From: Undibacterium sp049340185
GTDB lineage: Bacteria; Pseudomonadota; Gammaproteobacteria; Burkholderiales; Burkholderiaceae_D
Assembly (NCBI RefSeq): GCF_049340185.1
Contig: NZ_JBMPPC010000003.1
Coordinates: 62,001-126,000, forward strand
DNA: 64,000 nt
Direction of reading: 5' to 3'
Shown here: positions 44,185-53,391 of the stretch, in pieces
How positions within the stretch are numbered: position 1 is the stretch's first letter
How the letters are laid out: every line of letters starts with the position of its first letter
The notes under the pieces: generated by a model
The model's database searches: none
What the model saw: only the letters and a program-made list of their open reading frames with translations
Told to the model about the DNA's origin: nothing
Made by a program: the position numbers and the translations under genes

Positions 44185-45342
44185 TTATTGTTGGGGTTTT
44201 TCTTTCGTAGTTTCGAGTGCCGCTACAAACACGTCCAATGCGCGCCGCAGTTGTTCATCCGGGAGTTGCAATAACTGATCACCGACATACCATTCACACA
44301 TACACTGATCGGGCAGAGCGGTATGCACTGCATTACCGAATAGCCAGATACCATGTTTTTTCGCGATATCGTTGCGTATCTCGGTTGCCTGTTCCCTCGT
44401 CACAGGCAAATAAAGGTGGAGCATATTCGCCTGCGGCTGCGCCGGATTGACACGCAGTTGCGGATAATTTTCCAGTAACTGATACAAGCTTTGTGTGCGC
44501 TGGAATAAGGCGGGCATATCGGCAATGCGCTGATCGAATTGCATCGCCGCAGCGACGACATAAGGAGTGCGGCGAAATACGTTGCCGCCTTGCCGCCGCA
44601 TCCACAGACCCGCTTTCGCGATCATCTTCTCACTGCCCAGTAGCATTGCGCCTCCCAGCCCGCCTATACCTTTATAAAACGAGACATAGACTGTATCAAA
44701 ACCGTCGGCGATTTCATGCAAGGGGCGTCCGTAGAAGCTCTGCGCTTCCCACAAACGTGCACCGTCCATATGCAGATGAATATTCTCTTGCTTGCAGTAG
44801 GCTTTGATCGCGTCGAGCTGTTCCCAGGTAGGCAACTGGCCACCGATTTCGCGCATCGGCAATTCGTATTGCACGGCGCCGATTTTTTCCGGAAAGGCTT
44901 GTAAGTCATCGACAGTCCATGGGCGATGTGCATTACCAAGCTGGCATGAATTGAAGTGCTGGAGTACCTGATGGTTGCTATTTTCATGTACCAGAATATG
45001 AGAGGTCGCATGCAATCCGACCAGATTACTACCACGCTCAGCACAAGCCAGACGCAATGCGGTCACCTGTGTCATGGTGCCGGTGATACAAAATAAGGCA
45101 GCTTCTTTACCTAAAAGCGTCGCAATTTTTTTCTCGAAGCTCTGGACCAATTCTCCCTCACCATACGTGTCGTGAGTTACCTGATTCGCTTCGCACCACT
45201 GCGCCATTGCTGCAAACTGTTCAGCAGGTTGCAGCAGCTTATGCCCGGGCAAAATCGTATGACAACTCAGACGCAGCGCGGCGATTTCGGCATTCGTCAA
45301 TTGATAACTCCTTGAGGCAGAATGGTGATGTGACAGATTCAA
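44185..45342 (-). CDS. Threonine aldolase family PLP enzyme
   Basis: The 385-residue protein is of the beta-eliminating lyase / low-specificity threonine aldolase family. The HDTYGEGELVQSFEKKIATLLGKEAAL region and the His-containing HENSNHQ segment fit the family. The PLP-binding Lys lies in YVSFYKGIGGLGGAML. The likely reaction is L-threonine or L-allo-threonine to glycine and acetaldehyde. The first codon of this frame is TTG at 45342, with no clear Shine-Dalgarno sequence; no nearby in-frame ATG exists, so the start is weak. Confidence 0.85.
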   Translation of the reverse strand: MNLSHHHSASRSYQLTNAEIAALRLSCHTILPGHKLLQPAEQFAAMAQWCEANQVTHDTYGEGELVQSFEKKIATLLGKEAALFCITGTMTQVTALRLACAERGSNLVGLHATSHILVHENSNHQVLQHFNSCQLGNAHRPWTVDDLQAFPEKIGAVQYELPMREIGGQLPTWEQLDAIKAYCKQENIHLHMDGARLWEAQSFYGRPLHEIADGFDTVYVSFYKGIGGLGGAMLLGSEKMIAKAGLWMRRQGGNVFRRTPYVVAAAMQFDQRIADMPALFQRTQSLYQLLENYPQLRVNPAQPQANMLHLYLPVTREQATEIRNDIAKKHGIWLFGNAVHTALPDQCMCEWYVGDQLLQLPDEQLRRALDVFVAALETTKEKPQQ

Positions 45343-45583
45343 TGATTCATTGTAACGGATGTGAGCGTTGCGCCAATCTGAGTGAGTATGACGGTAGATA
45401 GTTCCCCGTTGATTTTAAATAGTCGCTAGCGAAAGCGTAATTCAGGCAAAATTATGATAATACCGATACGATCTTTTATTAGGATCATTCTGTCTAGTCA
45501 GTGCAGACTATCATTGCACTGTATTTTTGCTAGCACGTTTTTTTCTAGCCTTATTTTTGCAACCCAATTTCAATAAAGCCATC

Positions 45584-47275
45584 ATGTCAGCAGACCTGCA
45601 AACACCCTATGAATCAGGTAATCACAATCAAACTACGACCTGGGAGCAGTGCATCGCTTTTTACCAGCGACTGGCAGAACGTTTTCCGGCGATTTTGCAT
45701 TTTAGTCAGATTGGCGTATCAGATGCCGGTGTGCCGATTCATGCCGGTGTGGTGAGTGCGGATGGTGTATTCGATCGTGAGCAGATTGCGCTGGAAAAGC
45801 GTCCGGTATTTTTTAATAATAATGGTATTCATCCCGGCGAGCCTGAGGGGATTGACGCCTGTATGGCTCTGGTGCGTGACTTTTGTATTGAACCTGGCAG
45901 GTTGGCACGTCTGGGACGCACGGTATTTTTATTCATCCCGATATATAACGTGGATGGTTGTCATAACCGTCAGGATACCTCTCGTGTGAATCAGGATGGG
46001 CCTGTGATGTTTGGCTTTCGCGGAAATAGCCTGCATCTTGACCTGAATCGTGATTTCATCAAATGCGATAGCTTGAATGCGCAGGTATTCAATCAGTTTT
46101 TTACGGCCTGGGATCCTGATGTGATGGTGGATACGCATACCTCGAATGGTGCGGATTATCCCTATACGATGACCTTGATTCATACACAAGCGGATAAGCT
46201 GGGTGCTGGTCCCGGACAGTTTTTGCGTCAGACTATGTTGCCAGCGATCTATCAGAATATGGCACAGCGCGGCTGGCCGACGTGTCCGTATGTGAATCCC
46301 ATCCTCGAGAGTCCGGATCAGGGTATCGAAGAGTTTTTAGAAACAGCGCGTTTCTCGACAGGTTATGCCGCCTTGCATCACACCATTGGCTTTATGCCAG
46401 AGACGCATATGCTGAAGCCGTTTGCCGATCGCTACGCGTCGATGCGCGCACTGGTCGAAGTTGTACTCGACTTTACGGTCAGTCATGCGGCGCAGATTCA
46501 GCAGTTACGTGATGCGGCGCGACAGTTTGGCAAGACCCGCAGCCACTGGCCAGTCAGCTGGCAACGCGATGATGAGCGTGCATCCACGGTCAATTTTAAG
46601 GGCTATGCCGCCTGTCACCGTCCTAGTATCTTGGGTGACTACAGTCGCTTGTATTACGACAAGAATCAGACATGGGAAAAACCGATCCCTTACTACAATC
46701 ATTTCAAAGAAGCAGTGGTGGTGCGCTCTCCGGTCGCCTATGTGGTGCCGCAGCAATGGCGTGCGGCGATTGAGCGTCTGCAATGGAATGGTGTTGAATT
46801 TGAACGACTCAGCGCGAATAAAACCGTACAGGCGCAGAGCTACCAGATTCGTTCTGTTCAATCGCGTGCTCATCCGTATGAGGGGCATATGTTTCATGAC
46901 GAGATGGTACTGGATGCTGTCATCGGTCAGCATCAGTTGCGTGAGGGCGATGTCTGGATTCCACTGAATCAGGAGCAGGCGCGCTATGTCGTCGAAACGC
47001 TGGAGCCGCAGGCGCATGACAGCTTCTTTCGCTGGGGATTTTTTAATAGCGTACTGGAGAAAAAAGAAGCCTACTCCGACTATGTGTTTGAAGACCTGGC
47101 GGCAGAATTGTTGCAAACCGAGCCGGAACTCAACGCGCAATTTAACGCATGGAAGCTGGTGCACCCTGAGTTACTGACCGACCAGAGTGCTGTCCTGGAT
47201 TTTATCTTCACGCATTGCCAGCGCTTTGCTGAACCTGAATGGCGACGTTACCCCGTTCTGGCAATATTTGAATAA
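45584..47275 (+). CDS. M14 family zinc carboxypeptidase-like protein
   Basis: I chose ATG 45584 (MSADLQTPYESG), giving 563 residues; a TTG at 45527 would add 19 residues. The zinc motif HxxE is present in NNNGIHPGEPEG, with a further His in DVMVDTHTSNG. Those fit the M14 carboxypeptidase fold in the first ~300 residues. The C-terminal half (from about TVNFKGYAACHRPSILGDY) is a conserved domain found with this subfamily. No signal peptide is seen with either start, so it is probably cytoplasmic. Substrate unknown. Confidence 0.85.
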   Translation: MSADLQTPYESGNHNQTTTWEQCIAFYQRLAERFPAILHFSQIGVSDAGVPIHAGVVSADGVFDREQIALEKRPVFFNNNGIHPGEPEGIDACMALVRDFCIEPGRLARLGRTVFLFIPIYNVDGCHNRQDTSRVNQDGPVMFGFRGNSLHLDLNRDFIKCDSLNAQVFNQFFTAWDPDVMVDTHTSNGADYPYTMTLIHTQADKLGAGPGQFLRQTMLPAIYQNMAQRGWPTCPYVNPILESPDQGIEEFLETARFSTGYAALHHTIGFMPETHMLKPFADRYASMRALVEVVLDFTVSHAAQIQQLRDAARQFGKTRSHWPVSWQRDDERASTVNFKGYAACHRPSILGDYSRLYYDKNQTWEKPIPYYNHFKEAVVVRSPVAYVVPQQWRAAIERLQWNGVEFERLSANKTVQAQSYQIRSVQSRAHPYEGHMFHDEMVLDAVIGQHQLREGDVWIPLNQEQARYVVETLEPQAHDSFFRWGFFNSVLEKKEAYSDYVFEDLAAELLQTEPELNAQFNAWKLVHPELLTDQSAVLDFIFTHCQRFAEPEWRRYPVLAIFE

Positions 47276-47468
47276 ATAATATAAATAAAAACAAAGAGAT
47301 GGCATGATGCAAAGATAAATTGTGAGCAAAAGAACAGCTTTATTCAAAAATCGTCTGTTTTTGGAAAAAAGTTGATCCACGGATACAAATTTAGACTTTG
47401 AATTTAATCTAAATTTAATTAAAATCAAATCAGCCTCGTCAGGCTATTCAATTCACTCAGGAGTCGCC

Positions 47469-47864
47469 ATGAAGAAATTTGTCTCACAAGCAGTTATGGG
47501 TTTGGTATTGGTTTCAGGCATTGCCTCAGTCGCACAAGCAGCGAACGTTGATACCTCCGTCGATGGCATCTTTACTGCGCTGACAAGCAGCAAAGATTTG
47601 CAAGCGACTGTCGATACATTGATCGCGAACGGCGCCGGTGCCGGTTCAGTCGTGTCTGTCGCAGCGGCAGCAGGTATTTCTCTCGATACAGTCAAAGATT
47701 TGTCTATCTGCACAAATGACATCTCCGCTGATTCACGCGTTCTGAGCGCTACTTGCCTCAAGCCACGTACAGTCGCAACCGCGTATGTTGCTGGTATGAA
47801 TGATCCTTTGAAATATCTGCCAGCAACAGCGGCAGGCGTACGCAAAGACAAAACAACGAAATAA
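47469..47864 (+). CDS. Small secreted protein of unknown function
   Basis: A protein of 131 residues with a classic signal peptide (KKFVSQAVMGLVLVSGIASVAQA). The mature part is Ala/Ser/Thr-rich with two cysteines (DLSICTNDI, SATCLKPRT) that may form a disulfide. CAGGAG lies 6 nt before the ATG. The upstream region is AT-rich with an inverted repeat AAATTTAGA / TCTAAATTT (47387-47395 with 47408-47416). A good terminator follows. I do not recognise a family. Confidence 0.75.
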   Translation: MKKFVSQAVMGLVLVSGIASVAQAANVDTSVDGIFTALTSSKDLQATVDTLIANGAGAGSVVSVAAAAGISLDTVKDLSICTNDISADSRVLSATCLKPRTVATAYVAGMNDPLKYLPATAAGVRKDKTTK

Positions 47865-47929
47865 TCCTTGCTGTGTAAGGGCGATTGCTTCATACGCATT
47901 CGCACTCATTGCAGTATGGTTTCAAAGAG

Positions 47930-47959
47930 CGGCACAGATCTGATCTGTGCCGTTTTTTT
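47930..47959 (+). terminator. Intrinsic terminator of the small secreted protein
   Basis: The stem CGGCACAGA / TCTGTGCCG (47930-47938 with 47944-47952), with a 5-nt loop, is followed by seven T (47953-47959). It lies 66 nt after the stop at 47864. Confidence 0.95.
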
Positions 47960-48639
47960 GTTGAAGCAATTTTTACTGGTGACGCTGAGTCATCAAATTT
48001 TCAGATGCTTCCCGCACTATCCATGCGCCTTCTGGCATGAAATTGCCCTGCGAGGCGCATGAATAAAGCGGATTCCATTTTTTACTTAATTTAAAGCGAA
48101 CAATTACGTTTGCTGGTCGTCCCTACACACGACTTTCCAGTCTGTTACTTGTCTGTTGGTGTATGCATTGCGATATTTCCTTGCCATGCAGAAAATCTTC
48201 CGCATTTTGAAAATATTTCCTTGATGAAATTTTCAGGAATTGTTTCGTCCTAACAAATTATTTCAATAAATTTAAATTTATTTACCACTCGTCATGTATA
48301 AATTAACAACTTTACGTCATATAATAAGTTAGTAATTAAAAATACGATGCTGGCTGTATCCGATGCTGCACTCATATTTGCACTAAGAGTCGTGCAAAGT
48401 GGTCTCATCCATCATTCTGAAACGGATGAATGATTTGCATACAAATTTCTTATTGAATTTGAACTGATCAAACCCACGTAGTTACAACGACCGATCTGAC
48501 GTGGTTAGTTACTCAGTAAATTACTTGGTCAATTATTTAGTCAATTACTTAGTCAGTAAGTCAGCAAATCAACAAGTTAGCGGTAGTACACAGCAGTGTA
48601 AATAAACTCAAAAAATGTCAACCTACAATTGGAGTCAAC
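47960..48639. other. Long non-coding upstream region of the HTH gene
   Basis: This 680-nt, mainly AT-rich stretch has no credible reading frame on either strand. Near its end (48519-48554) is a 12-bp tandem array, described separately. It is long enough for a complex control region or an unannotated small RNA, but I cannot support either directly. The ribosome binding site TTGGAG is at 48630-48635. Confidence 0.5.
48519..48554. repeat. 12-bp tandem repeat, three units
   Basis: AATTACTTGGTC, AATTATTTAGTC and AATTACTTAGTC follow one another with a perfect 12-bp period. Weaker related units flank both sides (GTTAGTTACTCAGT before, AGTAAGTCAGC after). It ends about 86 bp before the HTH gene start. 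Confidence 0.9.
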
Positions 48640-48936
48640 ATGGCAAACCTATTAGAGCTGGACGGTATATCAGATAACATCAATTATGATCCCAATAATT
48701 TATTGGATATCATCATCAAACAATTGCATCTGAAAAATGATGCAGCTCTCTCCAGAGCACTTGAAGTCGCACCGCCAGTCATTAGTAAAATCCGTCATCG
48801 TCGCCTGCCAGTCGGTGCCTCGTTGCTGATACGGATGCACGAAATCAGCGACCTGAGCATCAAGGAATTACGTGGACTGATGGGCGATCGCCGTGATAAA
48901 TTCAGAATCAGTGACGTGCAATTCAAGCCAAAATAA
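48640..48936 (+). CDS. Small HTH-type (Cro/CI-like) protein
   Basis: A 98-residue protein with the region DAALSRALEVAPPVISKIRHRRLPVGASLLIRMHEISDLSIKELRGLMG (roughly residues 34-82), which fits a phage-type helix-turn-helix. The Lys/Arg-rich KIRHRR segment is a likely recognition helix. TTGGAG is 5 nt upstream. A strong terminator follows at 48956. The target is unknown; the repeat array just upstream of its own gene is a candidate. Confidence 0.75.
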   Translation: MANLLELDGISDNINYDPNNLLDIIIKQLHLKNDAALSRALEVAPPVISKIRHRRLPVGASLLIRMHEISDLSIKELRGLMGDRRDKFRISDVQFKPK

Positions 48937-48955
48937 ATGGTGATAAGCAGAGGGC

Positions 48956-48992
48956 AAAAAAGCGATGCAGATTAATTCTGGATCGCTTTTTT
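48956..48992. terminator. Bidirectional intrinsic terminator after the HTH gene
   Basis: The stem AAAAAAGCGAT / ATCGCTTTTTT (48956-48966 with 48982-48992) with a 15-nt loop serves the HTH gene and the convergent minus-strand gene. Confidence 0.93.
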
Positions 48993-49038
48993 ATTGGTGC
49001 GCATAGATATATTGCGGACGGAAAACAGGCTGACGTTT

Positions 49039-49548
49039 TTAAGATCCAAGCGGTTCTGTTGCAGAGAGACGGATAAACGTCATCTTCCAGTTGACTTCCC
49101 ATGATGCGCCTGCGTCCATAGAAAATGCTTGCTCCCAACGTGGGTTTTCACCGGGTGTCGCAGTCCAGGTAAAACGGATTTTGATCGCTTGTCCATTCAA
49201 AATATCATCGGCAAAAAATAATCCGACGTGATCGCTAAACCTCCCGACTACGGGGGTATCAAGCTGGGTCGGATTGCGGCCGTCCAGCCACCAGATAGAC
49301 CAGTTGCCAGAGTCGATGCAGTAAGAACGCATTGCGACTGCGCGAAATGAGCCTTCAGGAAATTCAAGCAAATTATCTTCCAGATTACCGAAGCCACCGA
49401 GAATTTTTCTGGTCGATGATAATCCCGTGAACGCAGTCCATTCGTCGGATTGTGCAAAGCGGGCATTCAGTCTTTGATGTTCAACGCGCCAGTCCCCGAT
49501 CATAAAATCAAAGTCTTTTGGTGCAGCGATGTCTGGTGGCAGTGACAT
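49039..49548 (-). CDS. DUF1579-like protein
   Basis: I chose the ATG at 49548 (MSLPPDIAAPKDFDF), giving 169 residues; a TTG 15 nt upstream is possible. The sequence DFDFMIGDWRVEHQRL, GFGNLEDNLLEFPEGSFRAVAMRSYCIDSGNWSIWWLDGRNP fits DUF1579-type beta-barrel proteins. No signal peptide, so cytoplasmic. Function unknown. It follows the DUF2242 gene after 33 nt and may share its transcript. Confidence 0.75.
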   Translation of the reverse strand: MSLPPDIAAPKDFDFMIGDWRVEHQRLNARFAQSDEWTAFTGLSSTRKILGGFGNLEDNLLEFPEGSFRAVAMRSYCIDSGNWSIWWLDGRNPTQLDTPVVGRFSDHVGLFFADDILNGQAIKIRFTWTATPGENPRWEQAFSMDAGASWEVNWKMTFIRLSATEPLGS

Positions 49549-49581
49549 AGAATAAATAGGCAAATAACGGGTTAGTGATTT

Positions 49582-50265
49582 TTACTGATTTGATTCGGAT
49601 AATTTCTTTGCACCCGGCTGCACTGATGCTTCTTTCTTTTCAATGTCCTCATCACTATTAACGGAAGAGTCGTCGAGGTAACGTTCGACTAGTTCAAAAA
49701 ATTTTCCGTAAAAATCGCCCGTAGGAATGGTTTCGCTGGCGACTTTTACTAGCGAGTCGTCGCTCGCGCCGAATGGCAAGGATACGGATCCCAGTGCGCC
49801 TACGCCGATGCTGGCGGAATTGCTGCTTTTTTTCAGTGAGTAACGGTCACGTACGGCATTGGCAAATACGGTTGTGCTGTTACTTCCTTTACTATCTGCA
49901 GCGCACACCACGGTGAATTCAATTTCTGCGTGGATATCGCTGTCATGCTGGAATTTTCTGCGACCTTTGACAAAGGACAATCTGGAGTCGCTGATGACAT
50001 AACCCTGACTGAGCAAGGCACGACGCGCAGCTTCGCAAGAATTTCTTTCTGTTCCGGGAAAGCTATGGGTGAAGACATCGGTGGAGCCGAATTCTTCATC
50101 TTTTAAATGGACTTTGGTACTGCCCAGGCCACCACCAAAACTGCCGCAGCCAGTCAGCATGACTACGTAAGCAAATATGCCGGACAAATACAGTGAGCGA
50201 CGTGATGTTGACGAGGCTAAGCCTGTAAATAAAAGTGAAAATAAGCGTGAAAATAGCGATTGCAT
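49582..50265 (-). CDS. DUF2242 family lipoprotein
   Basis: A 227-residue protein of the DUF2242 family, restricted mainly to Burkholderiales. A lipobox MLTGC places a lipidated Cys at residue 40. The N-terminal extension before it is longer than usual for a lipoprotein signal, so a downstream start is possible. The body has the pattern FGSTDVFTHSFPGTERNSCEAARRALLSQGYVI and VFANAVRDRYSLKKSSNSASIGVGALGSVSLPF. The C-terminal tail is acidic and charged. Function unknown. Confidence 0.85.
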   Translation of the reverse strand: MQSLFSRLFSLLFTGLASSTSRRSLYLSGIFAYVVMLTGCGSFGGGLGSTKVHLKDEEFGSTDVFTHSFPGTERNSCEAARRALLSQGYVISDSRLSFVKGRRKFQHDSDIHAEIEFTVVCAADSKGSNSTTVFANAVRDRYSLKKSSNSASIGVGALGSVSLPFGASDDSLVKVASETIPTGDFYGKFFELVERYLDDSSVNSDEDIEKKEASVQPGAKKLSESNQ

Positions 50266-50337
50266 TGGATCCGTATTTCTAAAGAGATAAAGCGGTGTCG
50301 TTTTGTGCGGTCTGTGCGTCTGAGAGCCTGAGAGCGA

Positions 50338-51048
50338 TTAAAAACTACCGGCAAACTGATAGCGCATACCAGGGTGCCACATGGTGACAATCGTAGCGAT
50401 TTTACCTTTGGACAGCGTTTGACGGTGTAACAGTAAGCAAGGTTCTTTGTGAGTAATCTGTAACATCGAGGCGATATGTTTGGACGGTAACAGGGCTTCA
50501 ATCCGGTAGCTCACGCTTTGCAGCGGCGCGACGACCATCAGATATTCATTGGGTGTCATGATAGAGAAATCTTGCTTCAGATATTCTGGCGCAATATCGG
50601 AGTTGACCCAGCGGTCTTCGACCTGAATCGCGACGTCATTTTCGAAATGCACAATCACGGAATGAAACAGGGGATGACCTATTTTCACTTTGAATTGTTG
50701 CGCCAGTATGTCAGTCGCTTTGACCGCGTCGAGCTGATGAAGTTCGCTGCGATGTGTATGACCACGTGCGCGGACTTCTTCGGCAATACTTTTGATCTCG
50801 ACTAGCGTCGCCTGATATTTATGCTGGGCGACATAGGTGCCGGAACCCTGAATACGCGTCAGTATCTGCTCGCTGGTCAGTTCGCGCACAGCACGATTGA
50901 CCGTCATGCGTGAGACGCTGAATTGCTCTGCCAACGCTGCCTCGGAGGGGATGGCATCGCCTTCTTTCCAGGTGCCGGACTGGATCTCTTTGAGTAAATA
51001 ATCTTTGATACGCTGGAAGACCGGAGCGTTTTCTGCTGGTGTGGACAC
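50338..51048 (-). CDS. hutC: Histidine utilisation repressor HutC
   Basis: A GntR-family regulator of 236 residues, starting with GTG at 51048 after CAGGAACGAC. The N-terminal winged helix (DAIPSEAALAEQFSVSRMTVNRAVRELTSEQILTRIQGSGTYVA) is followed by the UTRA ligand domain. HutC proteins repress hut genes and are released by urocanate. It is divergent from hutU, and a perfect operator-like palindrome lies between them at 51105-51120, so it probably controls both directions. Confidence 0.95.
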   Translation of the reverse strand: MSTPAENAPVFQRIKDYLLKEIQSGTWKEGDAIPSEAALAEQFSVSRMTVNRAVRELTSEQILTRIQGSGTYVAQHKYQATLVEIKSIAEEVRARGHTHRSELHQLDAVKATDILAQQFKVKIGHPLFHSVIVHFENDVAIQVEDRWVNSDIAPEYLKQDFSIMTPNEYLMVVAPLQSVSYRIEALLPSKHIASMLQITHKEPCLLLHRQTLSKGKIATIVTMWHPGMRYQFAGSF

Positions 51049-51104
51049 GTCGTTCCTGAATAAATAAGTTGCCGTATTGTCTCATACAAAAATCCGCTTG
51101 CAAA

Positions 51105-51120
51105 AGTTGTATATACAACT
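51105..51120. promoter_or_regulatory. HutC operator
   Basis: AGTTGTATATACAACT is a perfect 16-bp palindrome with the TTGTATATACAA core expected for HutC-type GntR regulators. It is 57 bp from the hutC start and 118 bp from the hutU start. A second, looser half-site pair TTGT-N5-ACAA occurs at 51077-51089. Confidence 0.9.
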
Positions 51121-51237
51121 TAAACTAATTCCATCGATCTGGCATCGTCTGGATCGTCGTCTGAACCGGCTCTGTATGAATAGCGCTTTGCGTGCATGAC
51201 GATCGGGCCACACCTTAAAAACGAGATGGGAGCAATC

Positions 51238-52938
51238 ATGAATAACGATCCACGCTGGGACGCAAGCCGCGTCATCCACGCACCGCGCGGTGCAGAAAAA
51301 ACCTGCAAGACCTGGGTAGCCGAAGCCGCCTACCGGATGATTCAGAACAATCTTGATCCTGCTGTGGCTGAAAATCCTCAACATCTTGTGGTGTATGGCG
51401 GGATCGGACGCGCTGCCCGCAACTGGGCATGCTATGACCAGATACTGGCATCCTTAAAAGAGTTGGGTGAAGACGAAACCTTGTTGATTCAGTCTGGTAA
51501 GCCGGTCGGTGTATTTAAGACGCATGAGGACGCACCGCGTGTCCTGATCGCGAACTCCAATCTGGTGCCGAAGTGGGCAAACTGGGAACATTTTAATGAA
51601 CTCGACCGCAAAGGTCTGTTCATGTATGGCCAGATGACGGCAGGTAGCTGGATCTATATCGGTACTCAAGGCATTGTGCAGGGTACCTATGAAACCTTTG
51701 CCGAAGCCGGGCGCCAGCATTTTGGCGGTGACTGGGGAGGACGCTGGATTCTGACGGCAGGCCTTGGCGGTATGGGCGGTGCGCAGCCACTTGCAGCGAG
51801 TTTTGCCGGTGCTGTTTCATTGAATATCGAATGCCAGCAATCGAGTATCGATTTCCGCTTGCGCACTCGTTATGTCGATAAACAGGCAAAAGATCTCGAT
51901 GATGCGCTGGCACTGATCAAACATCACTGTGGTCGTAAAGAAGCTGTCTCAATTGCCTTGCTTGGTAACGCCGCAGAAATATTGCCTGAGCTGGTGAAGC
52001 GCGCCAAAGCCGGTGGCATGAAACCGGACCTGGTCACGGATCAAACCTCGGCACATGATCTGATTAACGGATATTTACCGGTAGGCTGGACGGTTGAACA
52101 ATGGAAGGCCGCACAACATGATGCGGGTCAACACGCCAGACTGACTGCCGATGCCGCTCAGGCGTGTGCCGTGCACGTGCAGGCCATGCTGGATTTTCAT
52201 GCGATGGGCATACCGACGGTGGATTACGGCAATAACATTCGTCAAGTCGCGTTTGATACCGGCGTTAAAAATGCTTTCGATTTCCCAGGCTTTGTTCCTG
52301 CGTATATCCGTCCGCTGTTCTGTGATGGCAAAGGTCCGTTCCGCTGGGTTGCTTTGTCCGGCGATCCGGAAGATATCCGTAAAACGGATGCCAAAATCAA
52401 AGAACTTTTTCCGGACAATAAGGGCGTGCATAAATGGCTGGATATGGCGGGCGAGCGTATTGCCTTTCAGGGTTTGCCAGCACGTATCTGCTGGCTGGGT
52501 CTGGGTGAGCGTCATATCGCTGGTCTGGCATTTAACGAGATGGTTAAAAACGGCGAACTAAAAGCACCGATCGTGATCGGTCGTGATCACCTCGACACGG
52601 GTTCCGTCGCTAGTCCAAATCGCGAGACAGAATCGATGATGGACGGCACCGATGCCGTCTCCGACTGGCCTTTGCTGAATGCCTTGCTGAACACGGCGGG
52701 CGGCGCGAGCTGGGTGTCCTTGCATCATGGCGGTGGTGTTGGTATGGGCTATTCGCAGCATTCTGGTATGGTGATTGTGGCTGATGGCACCGATGCCGCA
52801 GCGAAGCGCCTGGCACGCGTCTTGGTCAACGATTGCGGTTCTGGCGTGATGCGCCATGCTGATGCCGGTTATCCGCAAGCGGTTGCCTGCGCTGAACGCA
52901 ATGGCTTGAATTTGCCGATGATTCATCATTCGAAGTAA
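51238..52938 (+). CDS. hutU: Urocanate hydratase
   Basis: HutU converts urocanate to 4-imidazolone-5-propanoate with NAD as cofactor. The ATG at 51238 follows GGGAG and gives 566 residues; the frame upstream is not needed. NAD site GGMGGAQPLA and the C-terminal DHLDTGSVASPNRETESMMDG and SLHHGGGVGMGYSQHSG motifs are intact. It is the first structural hut gene, under the HutC operator. A hairpin and tandem repeats separate it from hutH. Confidence 0.97.
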   Translation: MNNDPRWDASRVIHAPRGAEKTCKTWVAEAAYRMIQNNLDPAVAENPQHLVVYGGIGRAARNWACYDQILASLKELGEDETLLIQSGKPVGVFKTHEDAPRVLIANSNLVPKWANWEHFNELDRKGLFMYGQMTAGSWIYIGTQGIVQGTYETFAEAGRQHFGGDWGGRWILTAGLGGMGGAQPLAASFAGAVSLNIECQQSSIDFRLRTRYVDKQAKDLDDALALIKHHCGRKEAVSIALLGNAAEILPELVKRAKAGGMKPDLVTDQTSAHDLINGYLPVGWTVEQWKAAQHDAGQHARLTADAAQACAVHVQAMLDFHAMGIPTVDYGNNIRQVAFDTGVKNAFDFPGFVPAYIRPLFCDGKGPFRWVALSGDPEDIRKTDAKIKELFPDNKGVHKWLDMAGERIAFQGLPARICWLGLGERHIAGLAFNEMVKNGELKAPIVIGRDHLDTGSVASPNRETESMMDGTDAVSDWPLLNALLNTAGGASWVSLHHGGGVGMGYSQHSGMVIVADGTDAAAKRLARVLVNDCGSGVMRHADAGYPQAVACAERNGLNLPMIHHSK

Positions 52939-52994
52939 TGAGTTGAGGTAGTAAATCCAGACCGTAAGTTGATAAAGATAGGCAGGTCAAAAAA

Positions 52995-53022
52995 CTCCCT
53001 CTCCCGCACGCAGGAGAGGGAG
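52995..53022. terminator. GC-rich hairpin after hutU
   Basis: The perfect 10-bp stem CTCCCTCTCC / GGAGAGGGAG (52995-53004 with 53013-53022) has an 8-nt loop and no T run on the plus strand, though A precedes it on the left. It may attenuate or terminate, or be a REP-like hairpin. It lies 57 nt after the hutU stop. Confidence 0.6.
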
Positions 53023-53240
53023 TAACAGCAACATAGTGTGCGAGTATTGTGCGAGAAGATAATCGGGTAAAACGATCTGTCGCAGCAGCTAATTAGGGTG
53101 AGTTGAGATAAATTAAAAATGTAATCCGCACTATTCATCAGTCTCTTGGAGCATAAATGGCTCAGAAGGCGCATGGATATTGCGGTATCTGTTGTGGAAA
53201 TTCTAAAAAACCATATTCGAACGCATCACGTCGTGGGTGC

Positions 53241-53310
53241 TGTTAGGTATTGTTAGGTATTGCTAGATGTTGCTACATATCGCTAGGCATTGCTACGTAT
53301 TGCGCCTGGC
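53241..53310. repeat. 10-bp tandem repeat, about seven units, between hutU and hutH
   Basis: Seven decamers occur head to tail in exact register: TGTTAGGTAT twice, then TGCTAGATGT, TGCTACATAT, CGCTAGGCAT, TGCTACGTAT and a decayed last unit. The consensus is TGYTAGGYAT. The array is flanked by an imperfect inverted repeat, TTCTAAAAAACC (53201-53212) and GGTTTTTAGAA (53329-53339). It begins about 150 bp before the hutH ATG. The period equals one helical turn. Confidence 0.92.
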
Positions 53311-53391
53311 GCTGCATCTCGACTAAAGGGTTTTTAGAAATTCTCCTGTGGTAATCCTATTCAGAACAAACAAAGACCATCAAGGATCAAT

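Noticed and set aside
47387..47416. AT-rich inverted repeat upstream of the small secreted protein as an operator
   Set aside because: AAATTTAGA / TCTAAATTT is a short AT-rich dyad expected often by chance in such a promoter region; noted only in the gene entry.
47868..48062. Plus-strand frame of 64 codons after the small secreted protein
   Set aside because: It runs through the intrinsic terminator hairpin at 47930-47959, so it is unlikely to be expressed.
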